A stretch of DNA of 64,000 nucleotides. Origin: Acetobacter sp. UBA5411 (GTDB lineage: Bacteria; Pseudomonadota; Alphaproteobacteria; Acetobacterales; Acetobacteraceae). The notes under the pieces were generated by a model, which saw only the letters and a list, made by a program, of their open reading frames with translations, did not search any database and was not told where the DNA came from. The stretch spans positions 1-64,000 of the forward strand of contig NZ_DHNR01000010.1 in assembly GCF_002409645.1 (NCBI RefSeq), in the 5' to 3' direction. Positions 34,062-41,490 of this stretch are shown here, in pieces; positions within the stretch are counted from its first letter, which is position 1, and the number at the start of each line of letters is the position of its first letter. The position numbers and the translations under genes were made by a program.

Positions 34062-35165
34062 ATGACTTCCGAACAGATTTCCGACGACGACCAGCTTTCG
34101 CCGCCACCCGGTGAAACGCCTCTCGACAGCATTGCCCGCATCCTCCGTCTTACCCTGACCATTGCGGCTGTCATGCTGTCGATCTGGCTGATCGGCGACG
34201 TGATCATGGTGGTCTTTGCATCTGCCCTGTTCGCCGTCATCCTGCACGGGCTTGCCCGTGCGCTGAAACGCTGGACAAACCTGCCTTATGGTGCGGCGCT
34301 CGCTATCGTCTGCGTGCTGATGGTCACGCTGACCGTCGGGATCGGCTGGTCGAGCGGTTCGGACATCGTTGCGCAGGCCGCCAAACTGCGCGACGCCCTG
34401 ACCACACAGGTCTATGCCCTTCGTGACCGGCTTGCATCATGGCCACAGGGACAGGTCCTGCTGAATTATCTTCCCGCATCTCTGGGCGGTCATGGCGGCG
34501 GTGCCTCCGGCAGTGGCGGTCTGATGTCGCTGGGTTCACGGATTGCAGGCTCCATGACCGGATTTCTCGGCTCAGCGTTCGGTGTGCTAGGTACGCTTGC
34601 CGTCGTGATCATCGCCGGTCTGTATTTCGCCGCCTCTCCCGCTCTTTATGCCAATGGCATCCTTCGCCTCGTTCCGCGCCACTGGCGTGGACGGGGACAG
34701 GAAGTCATGCTTGTCGCGGCAGACACGCTGTGGGCATGGGTTGCGGGACAGGCGCTGGACATGGCGGTCGTCGGCATCCTCTCCGGCGTGGGCTTATGGA
34801 TTATTGGCGTACCTCTAGCCGTCAGCCTCGGCTTTCTGGCCGCGCTCTGCAACTTTATTCCCTATATCGGTGCGATCCTCGGCGCTATTCCCGCCCTGCT
34901 GCTGGCATTGTCCCTTGGCCTGCGCGAGACCGCCATGGTTGCCGCGCTCTACACGGTAGTGCAGTTTTTCGAAGGTAACGTCATGGCTCCGCTGATCCAG
35001 CGTAAAGCCGTGCAGATGCCGCCCGGTCTGACAGTTCTGTCACAGACGTTCTTCGGCGGCATTTTTGGCGCACCGGGACTAATCCTCGCCTCTCCACTGA
35101 CGGCGATGCTGCTCGCAGTCGGCGACAAGCTCGCGCCACCGCTTGAAGATGATGAACGTGTCTGA
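34062..35165 (+). CDS. AI-2E family transporter (PerM-like permease)
   Basis: The 367-residue membrane protein has about eight hydrophobic segments. Its C-terminal half is characteristic of the AI-2E/UPF0118 family: LGFLAALCNFIPYIGAILGAIPA, QFFEGNVMAPLIQRKAVQMPPGLTVLS and GIFGAPGLILASPL. Members have been linked to autoinducer-2 export, sodium/proton exchange or stress tolerance, so the substrate is open. The small lipoprotein gene downstream overlaps its end by up to 23 bases. Confidence 0.88.
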   Translation: MTSEQISDDDQLSPPPGETPLDSIARILRLTLTIAAVMLSIWLIGDVIMVVFASALFAVILHGLARALKRWTNLPYGAALAIVCVLMVTLTVGIGWSSGSDIVAQAAKLRDALTTQVYALRDRLASWPQGQVLLNYLPASLGGHGGGASGSGGLMSLGSRIAGSMTGFLGSAFGVLGTLAVVIIAGLYFAASPALYANGILRLVPRHWRGRGQEVMLVAADTLWAWVAGQALDMAVVGILSGVGLWIIGVPLAVSLGFLAALCNFIPYIGAILGAIPALLLALSLGLRETAMVAALYTVVQFFEGNVMAPLIQRKAVQMPPGLTVLSQTFFGGIFGAPGLILASPLTAMLLAVGDKLAPPLEDDERV

Positions 35166-35622
35166 ACGCTTTCCCTTATCCCGGCTGGCCGGACTGCTCT
35201 GCCTGACAAGTCTTGTCGCCGTCACTGGATGCGCCCGGTACGAACAGACCAAGCGCCAGCTCTGCGCGCAGGAAAAGCCAGACACCACTCTCTTGCGCCA
35301 GCCGACGCTGGCTGACTTCATCCAGAGTTGTGGTCTCCAGTATTATCCCGACGCGACGGGGCAGATAACGCTGCACTACAACCCGCCGCGTCACGACGAC
35401 ACGCTGCCGGTTTCCGCCCCGAAAGCCTTCGCCGTCAGTGATGCCGGAGGCTCGCGGGGCCGCTTGTGGTATCTCTGTATGCCAGTTCCCTATCTGGCGT
35501 CTCCGGGCAGTCGCGTGGAAAGCACTCTGGCCGTCTGCCGTTATGCCGGATCGGGCGAGGATCGCATGTCGCTGACCTATGATCCGACGGATGCCGCCAC
35601 ATACAGTCCGCGAAACTGGTGA
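35143..35622 (+). CDS. Small lipoprotein of unknown function
   Basis: The product has a lipoprotein signal peptide with lipobox AVTGC (Cys at residue 30 from the first ATG) and a mature part of about 130 residues with four further cysteines. The exact start among ATGs at 35143, 35149 and 35152 is unclear because no strong ribosome site is visible. All overlap the end of the transporter gene, which suggests coupling. The family is not recognised. Confidence 0.72.
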   Translation: MKMMNVSERFPLSRLAGLLCLTSLVAVTGCARYEQTKRQLCAQEKPDTTLLRQPTLADFIQSCGLQYYPDATGQITLHYNPPRHDDTLPVSAPKAFAVSDAGGSRGRLWYLCMPVPYLASPGSRVESTLAVCRYAGSGEDRMSLTYDPTDAATYSPRNW

Positions 35623-35705
35623 AAGCAGCCTGTTCCGATCTGCGTGCGTATTTCACCCGACAGTCAGGGCTGGAAAAACACAATCAGCCTCGCTAAACCG
35701 GCGCT

Positions 35706-36254
35706 ATGAACGACGTCGACTTCTCCCTCGCCGGGGCCACTGCTGCGCCCACACAGATTCTGATCGCCCCTCAGGCCGTGCTGCGCCAGAAGGCCCGGAT
35801 CGTGCGTCCCGAGGATATGGACACGCTGAAAGCGACGCTGCCGGGCATGTTTTCAGCCATGTATGCAGCACCCGGCATCGGTCTGGCAGCCCCTCAGGTG
35901 GGTATCAGCCAGCGTTATGTGATTGTCGATCTTGGCGATGCCGAAGACCGCCAGCCGATCGTTCTCATCAATCCTGAAATCCTCACGGAAAGCGAAGTCA
36001 TGACGCCGCGTGAGGAAGGATGCCTTTCGCTGCCCAACCAGTATGCGGAAGTGGTCCGTCCGGAAGCGGTCCGGGTGCGCTGGACGAACGTGGAAGGCGA
36101 ACGCTGCGAGCGCGAGGTAGACGGGCTGCTGGCGACCTGCATCCAGCACGAGATCGACCATCTCGATGGCGTTCTGTTCGTGGATCATCTCTCCACGCTG
36201 CGTCGCAACATGATCATGCGGCGTCTGGCGAAAGAGCAGAAACTCAAGCACTGA
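35706..36254 (+). CDS. def: Peptide deformylase
   Basis: Def removes the formyl group from nascent proteins. All three metal-site motifs are present: GIGLAAPQVG (motif 1), EEGCLSLP (motif 2, metal Cys) and QHEIDHLDG (motif 3, two metal His). The 182-residue length is normal. It heads a def-fmt-truA run on the plus strand, a conserved alphaproteobacterial order. Confidence 0.96.
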   Translation: MNDVDFSLAGATAAPTQILIAPQAVLRQKARIVRPEDMDTLKATLPGMFSAMYAAPGIGLAAPQVGISQRYVIVDLGDAEDRQPIVLINPEILTESEVMTPREEGCLSLPNQYAEVVRPEAVRVRWTNVEGERCEREVDGLLATCIQHEIDHLDGVLFVDHLSTLRRNMIMRRLAKEQKLKH

Positions 36255-36330
36255 GACTGCACCGGCAAAGTTTTCACATTGCCGGGCGGGACATGATCCT
36301 GTTCCGGCCTGACTTGCGGAGAACAGACCG

Positions 36331-37245
36331 ATGCGTCTGGCCTTTATGGGCACGCCCGATTTCGCCGTTCCGGCGCTCTATGCTCTCCGCGATGCCGGAC
36401 ATGAGATTGCGGTCGTCTATACCCAACCTCCAAGGCCGGCCGGACGTGGTAAGGCGCTTCGTCCCTCCCCTGTGCATCATGCCGCGGAAACGCTCGGCAT
36501 TCCCGTGCGCTGCCCGGAAAAATTGCGGAACAATCAGGAAGAACTGGACTGGTTCGCCGCGCAGAAATTCGATGTCGCTATTGTCGCGGCCTATGGCCTG
36601 ATCCTGCCGAAAGCGATGCTTGATGCACCCGAACGGGGCTGCCTGAACATTCACGCCAGTTTGCTCCCCCGCTGGCGGGGCGCGTCTCCCATCCAGAGCG
36701 CCATTCTGGCCGGTGACACGGAAAGCGGCGTGACGATCATGCAGATGGATGTCGGTCTGGACACGGGCGACATGCTGTCCTCGGTCGGCGTGCCCATTAC
36801 AGTAGTGACGACGGCAACCAGCCTGCATGACGAGCTTGCAGCGCTGGGTGCGAAGATGGTGGTGGATGTGCTGCGTGATCGTCCTCCCGCAGTTCCGCAG
36901 CCTGAAGAGGGCGTGACCTACGCCGCTCGCCTGACGAAAGAAGATGGGCGCATCGACTGGACTCAGTCTGCGGAAACCATTGATCGACAGGTCCGCGCCC
37001 TGACACCGTGGCCCGGCGCTTTCACCACGCTGGATGACGTGACCCTGAAAATCGGCGCAGTTGAGATCGAGGCAAAACGCTCAGGCACGCCGGGCACGGT
37101 TCTGGATGACCGCCTGACTGTGGCGTGCGGTGAGGACACAGCCCTCCACATCTGCCGGATTCAGCGCCCTGGACGCGGCATGATGGACGCAGAGGCGTTT
37201 CTGCGTGGACAGCCCATGGCGGTCGGCACGCACCTCGGGTCATGA
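36331..37245 (+). CDS. fmt: Methionyl-tRNA formyltransferase
   Basis: Fmt formylates initiator Met-tRNA. The 304 residues begin MRLAFMGTPDFAVPAL. They contain the SLLPRWRGASPIQ catalytic-loop region, with the N-I-H active-site residues just before it in CLNIHAS, and the folate-site Asp in DVGLDTGDML. A C-terminal OB-like domain follows (RALTPWPGAFT). GGAG nine bases before the ATG supports the start. It overlaps truA by four bases (ATGA). Confidence 0.96.
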   Translation: MRLAFMGTPDFAVPALYALRDAGHEIAVVYTQPPRPAGRGKALRPSPVHHAAETLGIPVRCPEKLRNNQEELDWFAAQKFDVAIVAAYGLILPKAMLDAPERGCLNIHASLLPRWRGASPIQSAILAGDTESGVTIMQMDVGLDTGDMLSSVGVPITVVTTATSLHDELAALGAKMVVDVLRDRPPAVPQPEEGVTYAARLTKEDGRIDWTQSAETIDRQVRALTPWPGAFTTLDDVTLKIGAVEIEAKRSGTPGTVLDDRLTVACGEDTALHICRIQRPGRGMMDAEAFLRGQPMAVGTHLGS

Positions 37246-38066
37246 CTGACGACTCCACGCCGGCGTTCTTCAGCCAGAGCCATGCGCCCGAAGACCGGCA
37301 GCGCTGGGCCGTCAAAATAGAGTATGACGGCACCGGTCTGGTCGGCTGGCAGCGGCAGAAAACCGGCCTGTCCGTGCAGCAATTATTGGAAGAAGCGGCC
37401 TCGCGCATGGCTGGGGGACGGACCGTTCCCAGCATCACCGCTGGCCGCACGGATGCGCGCGTTCATGCCACCGGCCAGGTCGCGCATCTGGATTTCCCAA
37501 TCTCTCTACCGCTGAACCCTCGTGCAGTGCGGGACGGTCTTTCCTACTATCTCAAACCGCATCCCGTGGTGGTTTTGCAGGCGGCTTCCGTCGATCCGAC
37601 ATGGAGCGCCCGCTTTTCAGCAACCCGCCGCCGCTATCGCTACAGACTGCTGAATCGCCCTTCCCGCCCCGGTATCGAAGCCAACAGGGTGTGGCATGTA
37701 CGCCATCCGCTCGACGTTCCGACCATGCACGCCGCCGCGCAGACTCTGCTGGGAACACATGATTTCTCGACATTCCGGGCGGTCGCCTGTCAGGCGAGGA
37801 GCCCCGTCCGCACACTCGACCGGCTGGATGTCACCCGTGACGGCGAGATGATCCTGTTCGATGTCGAAGCCCGTTCCTTCCTGCATCATCAGGTGAGGAA
37901 TCTGGTCGGCACGCTGCAACTCGTCGGTTGTGGCCGCTGGGACGCTGAAAGACTACGCACGGCTCTGGAGGCGCGTGACCGCTGCGCTGGCGGTCCAACC
38001 GCCCCTTCCGAGGGCCTGTATCTGGTGGGTGTGGATTACGACCCTGATCCGTTTAAAATCGACTGA
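37242..38066 (+). CDS. truA: tRNA pseudouridine(38-40) synthase
   Basis: TruA makes pseudouridine in the anticodon stem-loop. Motifs are KIEYDGTGLVGWQRQ near the N-terminus and the catalytic Asp in AGRTDARVHATGQ. RRYRYRLLNRPSRP and the C-terminal FLHHQVRNLVGTL also fit. At 274 residues it is near normal. It is coupled to fmt by an ATGA overlap. Its last 31 bases are overlapped on the other strand by a small AT-rich gene candidate. Confidence 0.95.
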   Translation: MTDDSTPAFFSQSHAPEDRQRWAVKIEYDGTGLVGWQRQKTGLSVQQLLEEAASRMAGGRTVPSITAGRTDARVHATGQVAHLDFPISLPLNPRAVRDGLSYYLKPHPVVVLQAASVDPTWSARFSATRRRYRYRLLNRPSRPGIEANRVWHVRHPLDVPTMHAAAQTLLGTHDFSTFRAVACQARSPVRTLDRLDVTRDGEMILFDVEARSFLHHQVRNLVGTLQLVGCGRWDAERLRTALEARDRCAGGPTAPSEGLYLVGVDYDPDPFKID

Positions 38067-38296
38067 TTTTCTAAATAAACATATTTAGAAAATGACTTTT
38101 TAACCTCTTCTATAAAAGCTTCTTTATTAACATAATCTTCCACAGAGCAAGCTTCACATGTTATTCGATTTCCCAACTCTTGCATTTTACATACTTTTTT
38201 ATTAATTTCCGTATCATCAAAAACGATCCCCTCAAAATAAATAAACATACGCTGATGGTCTTTCACAATTATATAATACTCTTTTCTTGCATTCAT
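38036..38296 (-). CDS. Small AT-rich gene candidate, unknown
   Basis: This 86-residue frame lies in a strongly AT-rich patch and overlaps the 3' end of truA on the opposite strand. The predicted protein is charged and plausible as a folded small protein (MNARKEYYIIVKDHQRMF, then a CEAC pair and a helical Lys/Glu tail). No ribosome site is clear. Its base composition is unlike all neighbours, which suggests transfer. Function is unknown and it may not be expressed. Confidence 0.45.
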   Translation of the reverse strand: MNARKEYYIIVKDHQRMFIYFEGIVFDDTEINKKVCKMQELGNRITCEACSVEDYVNKEAFIEEVKKSFSKYVYLENQSILNGSGS

Positions 38297-38440
38297 CAGA
38301 TCAACACCATTAAAATAGAGGAAAAATCAAAGTTACTACGTTTTAACTATATAAATTTACAATAAAGAAATATCTAGTATACACAAAATTACGAAAACTG
38401 CAACCTTTTTCCCTGCCAACAGACGCTTTCCCGGCTCCCC
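38067..38440. other. AT-rich island between truA and hpnN
   Basis: About 370 bases with runs of A and T interrupt otherwise GC-rich sequence, with sharp edges at the truA stop and near 38410. Apart from the minus-strand 86-residue frame, I see no gene. It contains no transposase, tRNA or flanking repeat that I can detect. Confidence 0.65.
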
Positions 38441-38557
38441 TCTTGCGTCCCGCCGCCGGTTCAGCCAAACCAAGCCTTTACTTCAACTTGCGCTGGTCAC
38501 GGGATATCGGGGCTGGCCAATCTTGCGCTGTCAACGGCAAGGGCCTGAAGACCTCAC

Positions 38558-41152
38558 ATGATCTCCCTTTTCATCGGCCGACTTATCGTCCTGTGCGCCA
38601 AGCGCGCTTCTCTCGTCGTCGCATTTTTCATGCTGCTGGCCGCGACGTCCGTCTGGGTGAGCTACAATCACCTTGGCGTGACCACCGACACGGACAAGAT
38701 GCTGTCCGACAAGCTGGCTTGGAAAAAACGCTCCGACATGATGGGAAAGCTGTTCCCTCAGAAGGACAATCTTCTGGTCGCGGTCATCGAGGCCGATCTA
38801 CCTGAAGAAGGACGCGCAACAGCACGCGCTCTGGCCGAAAAGCTGTCCGGAGATCACGATCACTTCAACTATATCCGCCTGCCGGATGACAACGCCTACC
38901 TCAACCGCAATGGGCTGATGTTTCTCGACCAGAAGGCTCTCTCCAAGGTTCTGGACGACACCGTTGCAGCCCAGCCTTTCCTTGGCGCTCTGGCAGCCGA
39001 CCCGTCGGCGCGCGGTCTGTTTGACTCCCTCGGGCTGATCGCAGAAGGCGTCAAACGCGGTCAGGCCAATATGGCTGGCTTTCAGGCTCCCCTGAACGGC
39101 TTCGCCAACAGTCTTGAGGCCGCAGCGAACGGGCATCCTGAATTTCTCTCATGGCAGCAGCTTCTGGCCGGAAATCTGACGGATCTGGCAGGCCGCTACC
39201 AGTTCGTGATGACGCAACCGAAGCTGGATTACGGTTCATTCCAGCCGGGCGGCGCTGCGTCCGACGCCATTCGCGCTGCTGCTAAAGATCTTGAATTTGT
39301 AAAAACAGGTCATGCCCATGTCTATCTGACAGGCGATGTGCAGATCAGTGACGAGGAATTCGCCACCGTTGCCGATGGCATGGTCGCGGGTCTGCTGGGT
39401 TCACTGGCACTTGTCATCCTGTGGCTGACACTGGCCGTGCATACATGGCGCGTCATTGTGCCAATCGTGATCACCCTGATCACCGGCCTTCTCCTGACAA
39501 CCGGGTTCGCGGCTGTGGCTGTCGGCACACTGAACCTGATCTCCGTGGCGTTCGCCATTCTCTTTGTCGGTATCGCCGTGGACTTCGCCATCCAGTTTTC
39601 GGTGCGTCTGCGTGGTCAGCAGCCGACTCAATCCGGCGAAGCGGGACTGGAAGAGGCACTGTTCAAGACCGGTGAAGAAACCGGCCACCAGATTCTGGTG
39701 GCGGCTCTGGCCACTGCCGCTGGCTTCCTTGCCTTCACACCCACAGCGTTTCTCGGTGTTGCTGAACTGGGTCTGATCGCCGGCATCGGGATGCTGGTGG
39801 CGTTTGTCTGCACCATCCTGCTCTTGCCCGCCCTATTGCGGCTTTTCCGTCCATCGGTTGACCATGCACGGACAGGCTATCTGTTCATGAAGCCGGTTGA
39901 CCGGACGATCCGCCACTGGCGCAAACCTCTGCTCGCTGTCTTTGCCATCGTCGCCGTTGCAGGCATTGTCCTGATCCCCGGTCTGAAATTCGACGGTGAT
40001 CCGCTGCACACCAAGGACCCCAAGTCCGAAGGTATGCGGACCCTGCATCTGCTGATGAGCAATCCGGTCTCGTCGCCCTATAGCGCCGAATATCTTGCCC
40101 CCAATCTCGATGCCGCCAAAGCCATGTCCGACAAGGCCGGAAAGCTGCCGGGCGTGCATGACGCCATGTGGCTCGGCTCCTATGTTCCGGAAGATCAGGA
40201 GGCTAAGCTGGCGTTGATTGAAGATGCCGCACAGATCCTGATCCCCGGTCTGACCGTGCAGAACCCGCAGGCAGCCCCTGACGCCGCCGCCGTCAAGGCG
40301 TCCGCAGCGTCCGCCGCAGCCGCGCTCTCGGGCATTCTGAACGATCTCGCTCCCACCGACCCGCTGCGTCGCATTCAGGCCGCACTGGCCAAACTCGCGA
40401 CGGCGCCTGACGCACTGGCCATGCAGACCAACGACGCGCTGGTTCGTTTTCTGCCGATGCAGCTGGACTCGCTGAGAGATGTGCTGTCCGCGCAACCGGT
40501 GACCCTCAAGGATGTGCCAGACGTCATCAAACGGGATTATCTGCTCCCGGATGGGCGCGCTCTGGTGGAGATTCATCCCAGCGGCCTGATGTCCAAGCCC
40601 GGAGCCCTCCATACCTTCGTCAAGACAGTCCGCCCGCTTTCGCCTGACATGGCCGGATCAGCCGTGGATATTGTCGAAAGCGCGAAGACCATTGTCGGAG
40701 CATTCAAGACAGCGGCGATTTCCGCGATCATCATGATCGCGATCATCCTGCTATTCGCGCTGCGCAAGGTTCTGGATATGGGGCTTGTTCTGGCTCCCCT
40801 GCTGCTCTCGGCCCTGATGACCGTCATTCTGATCCGAGTGGTCCCGGAGACCCTGAACTTCGCCAACATCATCGCGCTTCCACTACTGCTGGGCGTGGGC
40901 GTGTCGTTCAATATCTACTTCGTGATGAACTGGCGGGCGGGTGTGCAGTATCCCCTCGCCTCGCCGACCGCACGCGCCGTGCTGTTCTCGGCCCTGACGA
41001 CCGGCACGGCCTTTGGCTCGCTGGCGCTTTCGCATCATCCCGGCACCGCCAGCATGGGACGTCTGCTGCTGCTCTCTCTGGGCTGCACGCTTCTGGCGAC
41101 GCTGGTGTTCATTCCGGCTCTGCTGCCAAAGCGGTCGATTGATCAGGAATAG
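38558..41152 (+). CDS. hpnN: Hopanoid transporter HpnN (MMPL/RND family)
   Basis: HpnN is an inner-membrane RND-type protein that moves hopanoids to the outer membrane. The 864 residues show two MMPL halves: an N-terminal helix, a periplasmic domain (about 35-270), and a helix bundle (about 275-430, with FVGIAVDFAIQFSVRLRGQ). A second helix and periplasmic domain follow, then a second bundle from about 725 (LLLGVGVSFNIYFVMNWRAG). The N-terminal region (LGVTTDTDKMLSDKLAWKK) is HpnN-like. No other hopanoid genes lie in the window. Confidence 0.9.
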   Translation: MISLFIGRLIVLCAKRASLVVAFFMLLAATSVWVSYNHLGVTTDTDKMLSDKLAWKKRSDMMGKLFPQKDNLLVAVIEADLPEEGRATARALAEKLSGDHDHFNYIRLPDDNAYLNRNGLMFLDQKALSKVLDDTVAAQPFLGALAADPSARGLFDSLGLIAEGVKRGQANMAGFQAPLNGFANSLEAAANGHPEFLSWQQLLAGNLTDLAGRYQFVMTQPKLDYGSFQPGGAASDAIRAAAKDLEFVKTGHAHVYLTGDVQISDEEFATVADGMVAGLLGSLALVILWLTLAVHTWRVIVPIVITLITGLLLTTGFAAVAVGTLNLISVAFAILFVGIAVDFAIQFSVRLRGQQPTQSGEAGLEEALFKTGEETGHQILVAALATAAGFLAFTPTAFLGVAELGLIAGIGMLVAFVCTILLLPALLRLFRPSVDHARTGYLFMKPVDRTIRHWRKPLLAVFAIVAVAGIVLIPGLKFDGDPLHTKDPKSEGMRTLHLLMSNPVSSPYSAEYLAPNLDAAKAMSDKAGKLPGVHDAMWLGSYVPEDQEAKLALIEDAAQILIPGLTVQNPQAAPDAAAVKASAASAAAALSGILNDLAPTDPLRRIQAALAKLATAPDALAMQTNDALVRFLPMQLDSLRDVLSAQPVTLKDVPDVIKRDYLLPDGRALVEIHPSGLMSKPGALHTFVKTVRPLSPDMAGSAVDIVESAKTIVGAFKTAAISAIIMIAIILLFALRKVLDMGLVLAPLLLSALMTVILIRVVPETLNFANIIALPLLLGVGVSFNIYFVMNWRAGVQYPLASPTARAVLFSALTTGTAFGSLALSHHPGTASMGRLLLLSLGCTLLATLVFIPALLPKRSIDQE

Positions 41153-41175
41153 AATGAGTTTTTCCTGCAAAGCAT

Positions 41176-41211
41176 AAAACACGCGAGGACTCTGGTTCTC
41201 GCGTGTTTTTT
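41176..41211 (+). terminator. Rho-independent terminator after hpnN
   Basis: AAAACACGCGAG (41176-41187) pairs perfectly with CTCGCGTGTTTT (41198-41209) around a ten-base loop, and the stem runs into further T residues. It lies 24 bases after the hpnN stop. Confidence 0.88.
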
Positions 41212-41301
41212 ATTTCGGTCAGTATTAACAAGCGCATTATTGGCAGAAAGACAGCGTATTTACTTCAATCCGTGACCACCGCTCAACCAGCACACCAAAA
41301 G

Positions 41302-41344
41302 ACTGGTTCATAACCAGTTATTGGTCATGAACAATAGAATGTTC
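41302..41344. promoter_or_regulatory. Two short palindromes upstream of the DUF4132 gene
   Basis: ACTGGTT-CAT-AACCAGT (41302-41318) is a perfect 7-base inverted repeat. GAACA-N6-TGTTC (41329-41344) is a second dyad only ten bases on. Their position about 150-190 bases before the next gene fits operator sites, but no regulator is identified. The rest of the interval 41212-41490 shows nothing else. Confidence 0.35.
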
Positions 41345-41490
41345 CTATTCCATCTTTTTTACACGGACCATGGAATCAGGAACTTCTGCAAACAGCTTCT
41401 CCAAAAGCCGCTTTACGACGGGCCTCACATAACAGGCATAGACTTTTACAATCGCCTGAAAGCCGACGAAGATAAAGGATGCGCAGATTT

